64,000 nt of DNA from Streptomyces naganishii JCM 4654 (lineage in GTDB: Bacteria; Actinomycetota; Actinomycetes; Streptomycetales; Streptomycetaceae), in NCBI RefSeq assembly GCF_014650575.1, contig NZ_BMVF01000004.1, forward strand, positions 1 through 64,000. The letters run 5' to 3'. Shown here piece by piece: positions 24,761 through 31,827 of this stretch (within the stretch, counting starts at the first letter, position 1; each line of letters starts with the position of its first letter). The notes under the pieces are model-generated. The model worked only from the letters and a program-made list of their open reading frames with translations. It was not told where the DNA came from and did no database searches. The translations under genes were made by a program, and so were the position numbers.

Positions 24761-27358
24761 ATGGACGGGCGCGGACAGCATCAGGACGACACAGGGCTTG
24801 GGGGCGGCAGCACCCTGATCCACGCCCTGGCCGACCATTCCCATGGCCGTGACGAGTGGGCGCTCGCCCCGATCATGCTGCTGCGCCACGCCGGATTTCC
24901 GTGCTCTCTCCTGCAACAAGTTGCCGATTCGTCGACTCCGAAAGCCGCTGATGCCGTACTGACCTGCTGCGACAAGGCGCTTCAGATCGGGCAACAGTTG
25001 AAAGCAGTGCTGCGCGAGGAGCGCGTGGGCACGAAGGGGGACATCGCCTCCGGGGTGGGCATGCTGCGATTATTCCCGCCGCGGGACCTCACGCGCTTGG
25101 AGGCGGACCTCAGCCCGGCGTCCATGGAGATTGTCAGGCGCTACCAGGACGCGGTTCTGGCCCTGGACAGCGTGTGGACTGCCTTCGAGAAGGATCACGC
25201 TGCCGCGCTGGCTCGCGGTCGCGAGACTGTCGTACGCCTCTTTCGCGACCCCGCACTCCAGCAGGTTCTGCTCCTGTCGAACGACGCACGCTTCGAGGAG
25301 TTCGCCGGCTGGATCGACGGTGGCGGAGGGGGATCGGACGGCCACGTCAAGCGCATGACCGACCTGCTCACCATGTACCTCCAGCGGGTCACGACGAAGA
25401 ACGAGACACATTCGCACTTCGGTCCTCTCGCGGTGGCCCGGTTGGCACCCAACACCGCAGGGATCTCCTGGTCCACCGGTCCGCTCCGTCGCATCGCCTT
25501 CCTGAGCCACTGGGCAGGTGAGGCAATCGCCGAGGCGCTCAGCAGCCGCCCCGAGCACTTCGAGACCGTACGTCCGCGACGGCGGCCGCTCGCGTTCAGC
25601 CAGGACTCGCGTATCCGGTTGTACGCGTTCGAGACGCGGACTGGCATGCCGGACGACTGGCGCTTCGTCGAAGTGACGGCTGAGACGTTCGACGACGACC
25701 AGTCATGGCTGTGGGAACGGTGCGACGGCGAACGCACGGTGGCACAGTTGCGTGCCGCGTGGGCGCGACGCGACGGCACTCCACCCCGCCGTACCTTCGA
25801 CGAGGTATTGCATGAACTGGTGCGCAAGGACTGGCTGACAGCCTGCTGGGAGATTCCCGTCGGGGCCGCCGATCCCCTCCATGCGCTGACCGCGTACCTG
25901 GAGGACGGGGCAGCCGATCTCGCGGTCGTGCGGTGGTTCGCCGACACGCTGCGGCAGTTCGCCGACGGCCCGATCCAGGACCGTGCAGCTCTGCTGGGCC
26001 GCCTCAAGGAGAACTTCGAGGAGATCAGCGGGACCGCGGCCAACCGGTCCCAGGGACTGCACTACTCCGACCGGAGCGTCCTCTACGAGGAGGCGTACAG
26101 CCCAGTCAGGAGCATGGCCCTCGGCCAAGACGTCGAGAACGTCATCAGTCGCGAACTGTCGGTGGTCTACGACCTGACGCTCCTCGCTCCCCGGCTCCGT
26201 GTCCGCCGCGAGCAGGAGATCCTGCACGGCTGGATGAAGGAACGTTTTGGCCTGGGGAACCCCGTCGCACTCCAGCACTTCTACGCCGGCTTCTTCGAGG
26301 ACAAGCCGCGGCTCGCCCGAGAGTGCGAGGAAGTGGAACGGGACATCGCGGCGCTTGACCACGAGGTCACGAACGTACTGCTGACAGGGACCACCGGCGA
26401 TCAGCACGAGACGGTCGTCGACCGGGACCGGCTGGAGGAACTGCTCGCACGCCATCCGGCCACACCACCCGCGCTGTGCAATCCGGACGTCATGCTTGCC
26501 GCGCGGGACACCGACGCGCTCGCCAACGGCGACTTCCTCGCCGTCGTGGGCGACTGCCATGCCGTCCGCGAGGCGCTCACCCACTCCAGCTTCGCCCCGA
26601 TGATGCAGGCGGAGGCTCCGGACCTGCTGGACGAGGTCTACGCGCGGTACCAGAGCCTGCTGGACGAGGACGAGGTGCTGATCGACCTCTCCCGCGCGCA
26701 TCCGGACAAAACTGCCGCCCAACTGACCTATCCCTGCCCGGACCTGGAGGTCCACGGACTGTCCCCGAAGAGCCGGGACGCCGTGCTTCACCCCCATCAG
26801 TTGTACGTCGTGGCAACCGCCGAACGCCTGGAGCTCCGCGCGCGGGGAGTGGAGGGCCGGCTGAAGCTGCTCGCCCCGCTGGCCGGCGGACCCAGCATCC
26901 GTCAGGACCCGTTGTCCCCGTTCGCCTTCCCCCGGCACTTCGGAGGCGTCGGAATACGCAGCATCGGCCACGACCATCTGCCCCGCATCCGCTGCGGCCG
27001 CGTCGTCCTCCACCGGGAGCGCTGGCGCATACCCGCGAACGCCCTTCGCGGATGGAGCCCCGGGACGCGCCCGGCAAAGGGGGATGCGGCCGAGTTCGCC
27101 GCCGCCCGCAAGCTCCGCCGTGGCCTGAGCCTGCCCCGCCACGGCTTCATGAAGATCCCCGGCGAGCCGAAACCGGTGTACGTCGACTGGGAGTCACCTC
27201 TCATCGTCAGACAGATCTTCCGTCTCGCCCGGAGGTCGGATTCCCCCTTGGAATTCAGCGAAATGCTCCCGTCACCGGAACAACTCTGGCTCGAGATCGA
27301 CGGAGAACGCCACACGAGCGAACTGCGCTGTGCGGTCTTCTCCCGCGGTTCCAGCTGA
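24761..27358 (+). CDS. Short LanB-like protein 1 (lantibiotic dehydratase N-domain; PEARL-like)
   Basis: An 865-residue protein with the Lanti_dehyd_N architecture: PIMLLRHAGFPCSLL at the start; LQRVTTKNETHSHFGPLAVA near residue 215 (the KNETxxxFGP block of actinobacterial LanB-like proteins); GTAANRSQGLHYSDRSVLYE; AGGPSIRQDPLSPFAFPRHF; PRIRCGRVVLHRERW; GEPKPVYVDWESPLIVRQIF; and FSEMLPSPEQLWLE near the end. Full LanB proteins glutamylate Ser/Thr using Glu-tRNA and then eliminate through a separate SpaB_C domain; none is attached or encoded nearby. That fits split LanB enzymes or PEARLs, which attach amino acids from aminoacyl-tRNA to a peptide C-terminus. It carries an in-frame TTA codon at 25070, implying bldA dependence. 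The ATG follows GGGGGC. Confidence 0.82.
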   Translation: MDGRGQHQDDTGLGGGSTLIHALADHSHGRDEWALAPIMLLRHAGFPCSLLQQVADSSTPKAADAVLTCCDKALQIGQQLKAVLREERVGTKGDIASGVGMLRLFPPRDLTRLEADLSPASMEIVRRYQDAVLALDSVWTAFEKDHAAALARGRETVVRLFRDPALQQVLLLSNDARFEEFAGWIDGGGGGSDGHVKRMTDLLTMYLQRVTTKNETHSHFGPLAVARLAPNTAGISWSTGPLRRIAFLSHWAGEAIAEALSSRPEHFETVRPRRRPLAFSQDSRIRLYAFETRTGMPDDWRFVEVTAETFDDDQSWLWERCDGERTVAQLRAAWARRDGTPPRRTFDEVLHELVRKDWLTACWEIPVGAADPLHALTAYLEDGAADLAVVRWFADTLRQFADGPIQDRAALLGRLKENFEEISGTAANRSQGLHYSDRSVLYEEAYSPVRSMALGQDVENVISRELSVVYDLTLLAPRLRVRREQEILHGWMKERFGLGNPVALQHFYAGFFEDKPRLARECEEVERDIAALDHEVTNVLLTGTTGDQHETVVDRDRLEELLARHPATPPALCNPDVMLAARDTDALANGDFLAVVGDCHAVREALTHSSFAPMMQAEAPDLLDEVYARYQSLLDEDEVLIDLSRAHPDKTAAQLTYPCPDLEVHGLSPKSRDAVLHPHQLYVVATAERLELRARGVEGRLKLLAPLAGGPSIRQDPLSPFAFPRHFGGVGIRSIGHDHLPRIRCGRVVLHRERWRIPANALRGWSPGTRPAKGDAAEFAAARKLRRGLSLPRHGFMKIPGEPKPVYVDWESPLIVRQIFRLARRSDSPLEFSEMLPSPEQLWLEIDGERHTSELRCAVFSRGSS

Positions 27359-27406
27359 CCGCTCCACTTCGAGGATGCCCCATCATCATCGAGCAAAGGG
27401 ACGACC

Positions 27407-28747
27407 ATGCCCAAGAGCTGTATAGTCCAACTTCCTTTCCCCTCCAGTCATGACCCGGACCCCCACCTGTCGAGCTACTACGAGGACTACGACCGGAGGT
27501 TCCGGGCGTTACTCCCCGAATACTTCATCCCGACCGACGGCTTATGGGAAATGCCACTGTGGGTCGCTCATCTGACGGCCCTGCTGGACACCGCGGGCAT
27601 CGACTCCGTCTTCCGTGACCTGTCGAGGACGCCGCCGGAGCCGGACGCCTGCTCCGAACCGCTGCTGGAGGCGACAGCCGTCGGCGATCTGGTCCTCATG
27701 TCACCTCTCGCCCAGAACTTCCGCCTCGCTCTGGACGTGGCCAAGCACCTGGAGCACGCCGGACGCCGCGTCGTCCTCGGCGGGAACATGGCCCCGCTCG
27801 CCCCGGACGGCGCCGTCCACGCCGTGCACCGCGGCCAGCTCGACGCCACCCTCGTGCGCAGGCTCGTGGGGCTCGCCTCAGGAGCGGGCGGGGACCTGGA
27901 GAAGCCTCTTCTGCCCGGGTTGGCGGCCGAGCGGATCAACTGGGCACCGGACTACCGCCATCTGGACGGCTACGGGGGCCGAGTTCCCCTGCTGCGGCTC
28001 AACGCCAGCCACGGATGCCTGTACCAGTGCTCGTTCTGCGGCGACGCCTGGAGCAAGCAGCTCACCCTTGTCGAGAAGAGTGCCCTCGAGCAGGAAGTGG
28101 ACGAACTCACCGCCCGGTTCCCGGACACCCGGCTCTTCTACATCGGCGACAAGACGTTCGGCCAGTCACGCGAAGCAGTCGCCAACTTGCTGGACGTCTT
28201 CCGTGACCGGCCCGGATACCGGTTCATCGTGCAGACACATGTGATGCAGGTGAAGGACTGGATCGTCGATGCCATGCTGGAACTCGGCGTCGTCGCCGTG
28301 GAACTCGGCTTCGAGTCAGCCGACTCCCAGATGCTGAAACGGCTCAACAAGCTCTCGCGCGGCCTCGATGACTACACCACGAAAATCCACATGCTGAGCG
28401 ACACCGGTCTGAAGGTCGTGCTCAACATGATGGGTGGCCTCGACGAGGAGACGGAAGCCGCACACGGCCAGACCGTCGACTGGATGCGGCAGAACAGTTC
28501 GGCGCTGTGGCTCTTCAACCTCTACAACTTCGTTCCCTATCCGCTCACCCCGGACTTCCCGAGGCTGCGTGAGCGCATATTCAACTGGGACTTCGCCGAC
28601 TGGCGGGAGGACGTACCCGTCGTCTACCGGCCGCAGCACCTGTCCCCCGAAGCGAGCTGGGATCTGTTCCAGGACAAGATCGCCACCGCGCACGACATCA
28701 TCCGCACCCCGGTGACCGTTCCCACGTCCTTGGCGCAGGTGAAGTGA
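27407..28747 (+). CDS. Radical SAM protein with B12-binding-like N-domain
   Basis: A 446-residue protein. Residues 1-170 resemble a cobalamin-binding Rossmann domain (LVLMSPLAQNFRLALDVAKH, AGRRVVLGGNMAPL) but no DxHxxG was seen, so lower-axial His ligation is doubtful. Residues about 195-400 form the radical SAM barrel with the cluster motif C204xxxC208xxC211 (ASHGCLYQCSFCGD), VVAVELGFESAD and KVVLNMMGG. Class B-type enzymes catalyse C-methylation, ring formation or rearrangement on unactivated carbons. It starts 48 bp after LanB-like 1 with an AAAGGGA site and ends 1 bp before the arginase-like gene. TTA codons at 27509 and 27542 suggest bldA control. Confidence 0.85.
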   Translation: MPKSCIVQLPFPSSHDPDPHLSSYYEDYDRRFRALLPEYFIPTDGLWEMPLWVAHLTALLDTAGIDSVFRDLSRTPPEPDACSEPLLEATAVGDLVLMSPLAQNFRLALDVAKHLEHAGRRVVLGGNMAPLAPDGAVHAVHRGQLDATLVRRLVGLASGAGGDLEKPLLPGLAAERINWAPDYRHLDGYGGRVPLLRLNASHGCLYQCSFCGDAWSKQLTLVEKSALEQEVDELTARFPDTRLFYIGDKTFGQSREAVANLLDVFRDRPGYRFIVQTHVMQVKDWIVDAMLELGVVAVELGFESADSQMLKRLNKLSRGLDDYTTKIHMLSDTGLKVVLNMMGGLDEETEAAHGQTVDWMRQNSSALWLFNLYNFVPYPLTPDFPRLRERIFNWDFADWREDVPVVYRPQHLSPEASWDLFQDKIATAHDIIRTPVTVPTSLAQVK

Positions 28748-28748
28748 C

Positions 28749-29843
28749 ATGACCGAGCTCCCCGACTTCGAAGCACTGCAGAACAGCGTCAAGGCCGAGG
28801 ACTTCGAGGCGGACCCGCTGCCGGGGTGGGCCGGCGTCGCGACGCTCTTCGGTACCCCCACCACCAGCGCCGACCGGGTGGACGTGGGAGAGGACGGCTG
28901 GGTGGTGTCCGGTGTTCCCTTCGACGCCACCGCCAGCTCCCGGCCGGGAGCCGCGGAAGGGCCCCGGGCCATCCGCCAGGCAAGCCTGGTCTTCTCCAGC
29001 TATCTGACCAGTCTGGGCCAGTGGCGGATGCTGGACACCCGCACCGGCCAGGTCTTCCGCTACCGTGCCCCCCAAGTCGCGGACGCCGGTGACCTGCACG
29101 TCTACCCGACGGACACCGTGCGCACCTTCCAGGCCGTGGCGGCGGAGAGCCGCCGGCTGAGCCAGTCGGCGCCGCGCCTGATCTTCCTCAACGGTGACCA
29201 TTCGTGCACCTTCCCCTCGTTCGCCGGCTTCCGTGCCGGGCGGCTCGACCGCGGCGCGGGGCGTGTGGGGTTCATCAACATCGACCACCACTTCGACTTC
29301 GGCAACTGGAGCACGCTGCACGGGCCCCTGTACCACGGCTCCAACTCCCGCAGGATCAGCGAGATCCCTCAGATGCGCCCGGAGGACATGGCCTTCGTCG
29401 GTGTCGGCGACGTGACCAAGTACGACCAGTACCGAGGGCTGATCGACAGTGGCTTCCACATCGTGCCGGGCTCCCAGATCGTCAGGGACGGCGCCGCCGC
29501 CGCGCTGCGCCCCCTCATCGAGGAACTCGGCTCGCGGTGCGACACGGTCTACGTCTCGCTCGACATCGATGTGCTCGACAGCGCCTCGGCGACCGGCACC
29601 GGCCATGTGACCATGGGGGGCATCAGCACCGGAGACCTCCTCGACGTCTACGAGGAACTCCGCGCGCTTCCCGTCGGCGCCGTCGACGTGGCGGAGGTGG
29701 CACCCCGCTACGACCCGTCCGGCGGCACCGCCCAGATCGCGGCACGCCTGCTCTTCGAGTTCCTGTTCCGCACCGAGTGCACACCGTCCACGTTCGCGCC
29801 CTGGTCCGACAGCGCCTCCGACGAACCCCTGGAGCAGCAGTGA
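28749..29843 (+). CDS. Arginase/agmatinase-fold enzyme, possible peptide arginase
   Basis: A 364-residue ureohydrolase-superfamily protein. All manganese ligand positions are recognisable: H151 in NGDHS, D179/H181/D183 in NIDHHFDFGN, and D272/D274 in SLDIDVLDSA, with E316 in DVAEVAPRYDP. Family members hydrolyse arginine, agmatine, guanidinobutyrate or formiminoglutamate. In RiPP loci, peptide arginases of this fold convert arginine side chains to ornithine. Its place between a radical SAM enzyme and an oxygenase in a LanB-like operon favours a biosynthetic rather than catabolic role, acting on a guanidino group or amidine of the intermediate. The stop overlaps the next GTG by 4 bp. Confidence 0.82.
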   Translation: MTELPDFEALQNSVKAEDFEADPLPGWAGVATLFGTPTTSADRVDVGEDGWVVSGVPFDATASSRPGAAEGPRAIRQASLVFSSYLTSLGQWRMLDTRTGQVFRYRAPQVADAGDLHVYPTDTVRTFQAVAAESRRLSQSAPRLIFLNGDHSCTFPSFAGFRAGRLDRGAGRVGFINIDHHFDFGNWSTLHGPLYHGSNSRRISEIPQMRPEDMAFVGVGDVTKYDQYRGLIDSGFHIVPGSQIVRDGAAAALRPLIEELGSRCDTVYVSLDIDVLDSASATGTGHVTMGGISTGDLLDVYEELRALPVGAVDVAEVAPRYDPSGGTAQIAARLLFEFLFRTECTPSTFAPWSDSASDEPLEQQ

Positions 29844-30892
29844 TATTCACGCCCACCGAGGCTCAGTTCGACTGCGCCGGTCTCGTCTCCGGGCCGCGGG
29901 ACCGGCGCGAGCAGGCGATGGACGACCTGGCCGGCGCGTCCGTCGACGTCATCCACCGGGTCGGCTTCGCGGTGTTCCGCATCGGCCGCCTGCGGCTGGG
30001 CGTCGAGGAGAGCCGCCGGCTGTCGACGGCCCTGGCCGAACGGATCCGCGCGGCGCTGATCGCCCGTGGCGCCCCCGCGAAGATGCGGTTGGAGATCGAC
30101 CGGCCGCAGCAGACCTACGTGCCTGAGGGGTTCTCCACCCGGACCCTGCTGCCCCACCACGACGGGCAGCACTGCTCGTACCTGACGCCCAGTCTTCAGG
30201 ACGCGCCCGACTGGGATCCCGCCTGGCGGGAGTTCGGCAGCTCCGGCTACACCACCACTCCCGCGCACAAGATGTACCAGGGCATCTTCCTGCCCGACGT
30301 GGGAGAAGGACTGAGCGTCACCACGTACTACGACTGGCTCGGCGTCATCGACGACGTGCTCGACCGGCGCGGAATCGACGCGGGGGACGATCGGTCGGCC
30401 ACGGCGGCACGCTGGATCGGTGACAACCTGCGCCGGGGGCTGGAGCGTCAGCCGGAGCACGGCTGCGCCTATCCGTCGTTCGGGGCCATGCTCGGGCTGG
30501 AGGAACCCCTGTGGCACGGCCTGTCCTTCCACCACAGCGAGGCCGTGCTGACGAAGGAGGAACGCATCCGCTACCCCGCCGCCGTACCGCTGGTCCAGCG
30601 CTGTGCCTGCGGGGAGTGCGAGGGCGAGGCGGCACGTCTCTTCTGCCACCAGGTGCTCATGGCCACCGGCCTGACCTGGACGCAGTTCCGGCGCCGTTGG
30701 GAAGTACTGGCACCGGGTGAGCAGTGCGACCTGCTGTTCGGCCACAACCTCACCATGCTCCACGGCGGCCTGGCCGGCGGCCCGGGGCGCGTCATCGAGC
30801 CACTGTGCCTGGTCATGGACACCCCGGCCGGCCCCGAGTACGAGCGATGGCTGGCCGCGTCCTGGCGGCGTTCCCTGCCCGGAGCGCAGTGA
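29840..30892 (+). CDS. Putative Fe(II)/2-oxoglutarate oxygenase-like protein
   Basis: A 350-residue cytosolic protein with a GTG start overlapping the arginase-like stop (GTGA). LLPHHDGQHCSYLTPS provides a possible HxD pair (H106/D108) and HNLTMLHGGLAGGPGRVIEP provides H308 and R317, in the order and spacing expected for a clavaminate-synthase/TauD-like 2-His-1-carboxylate site with an oxoglutarate-binding Arg. A Cys-rich loop (RCACGEC) lies near residue 255 and could bind a metal. I know no close homologue, so the oxygenase call is inference from motifs. It would hydroxylate or desaturate the pathway intermediate. Its TGA shares a base with the next ATG. Confidence 0.5.
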   Translation: MIFTPTEAQFDCAGLVSGPRDRREQAMDDLAGASVDVIHRVGFAVFRIGRLRLGVEESRRLSTALAERIRAALIARGAPAKMRLEIDRPQQTYVPEGFSTRTLLPHHDGQHCSYLTPSLQDAPDWDPAWREFGSSGYTTTPAHKMYQGIFLPDVGEGLSVTTYYDWLGVIDDVLDRRGIDAGDDRSATAARWIGDNLRRGLERQPEHGCAYPSFGAMLGLEEPLWHGLSFHHSEAVLTKEERIRYPAAVPLVQRCACGECEGEAARLFCHQVLMATGLTWTQFRRRWEVLAPGEQCDLLFGHNLTMLHGGLAGGPGRVIEPLCLVMDTPAGPEYERWLAASWRRSLPGAQ

Positions 30893-31827
30893 TGCGGGGG
30901 GTGTCCGCCACTCTCGCCGGCCCAGTCGACCTGCACCTGCACACCCGGCACTCCGACGGGGACGACGCCCCGGCCGAGCTGGCACGGCGCTGTGTCGACG
31001 CGGCGCTGCGCGTGGCCGCCGTGACCGACCACAACACCGTGGCCGGCATCGCCGCGTTCGAGCAGGCCATCGGCGGACGCCTCACCGTGGTGCCGGCTTG
31101 CGAGGTCACCGCCACCTGGCGTGGCGAGGAAGCCCACTGCCTGGCCTACTTCGTCGACCCCCATGACCTGCGGTTCCAGAAACGGATCGGTGGCATCCAC
31201 GACGCCGAACTGGCGTGGTGGCGCGCCTGGACCAACCGCGCGCAGGCCATAGAAGTGCCACTCACCTGGGACGATGTGGTGCGACGCCTCGGCGGCCACC
31301 GTGTGGCCTACGTCGGCGACTATCTCGCCCTGCTGCTGGAGGCGGCACACGGCGACCCGAGGTTCGCCGGCTACACGGCAGAGGCGTACGGCCCACTCGT
31401 GGCTGACTGGTGCCGTCCCGGCCGGCCGCTCCATGTGGAGCATCCTGAGAATCCCGACGTGGTCGACGTCCTGTCATGGATCGAGGAGGCGGGCGGGGTC
31501 GCCGTCCTGGCCCACCCGGGTCAGTTCGTGAGGGCCCTGGACGTTTCCGAGTGCGTGGCGCTGCTGGAGCCCTTGCGGGAAGCCGGACTGGCCGGGCTCG
31601 AAGTGTGGACGAGCTGGCACACGCCGGCTGACAGCCGCCACCTCGCCGATGTGTGCGACCGGCTCGGCCTCGTCGCGACCGCCGGGTCCGACTACCACGG
31701 GGTGCGGGTCAAACCCTGGGCGTCGCGGCCCGGCCTGCTACCCGAGCTCCCCGCGGATCCCCTGGCCGTCATCGACGCGCTGCACGACCGTCGTCCCGTC
31801 CGCACGAGCACCGAGGCAGGGCTGTGA
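30892..31827 (+). CDS. PHP-domain phosphoesterase
   Basis: A 311-residue protein of the polymerase-and-histidinol-phosphatase superfamily: PVDLHLHTRHSDG (H15/H17), VAAVTDHNTV (D46/H47), VVPACEVTATW (Glu ligand), VAVLAHPGQF and ATAGSDYHGV (late His and Asp ligands) complete a trinuclear metal site. Related free-standing PHP proteins hydrolyse nucleoside 3',5'-bisphosphates or phosphate monoesters. It lies in the LanB-like operon together with an APH-type kinase, so a phosphorylation/dephosphorylation self-protection cycle is conceivable. It is coupled at both ends: TGATG upstream and GTGA with LanB-like 2 downstream. Confidence 0.85.
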   Translation: MRGVSATLAGPVDLHLHTRHSDGDDAPAELARRCVDAALRVAAVTDHNTVAGIAAFEQAIGGRLTVVPACEVTATWRGEEAHCLAYFVDPHDLRFQKRIGGIHDAELAWWRAWTNRAQAIEVPLTWDDVVRRLGGHRVAYVGDYLALLLEAAHGDPRFAGYTAEAYGPLVADWCRPGRPLHVEHPENPDVVDVLSWIEEAGGVAVLAHPGQFVRALDVSECVALLEPLREAGLAGLEVWTSWHTPADSRHLADVCDRLGLVATAGSDYHGVRVKPWASRPGLLPELPADPLAVIDALHDRRPVRTSTEAGL

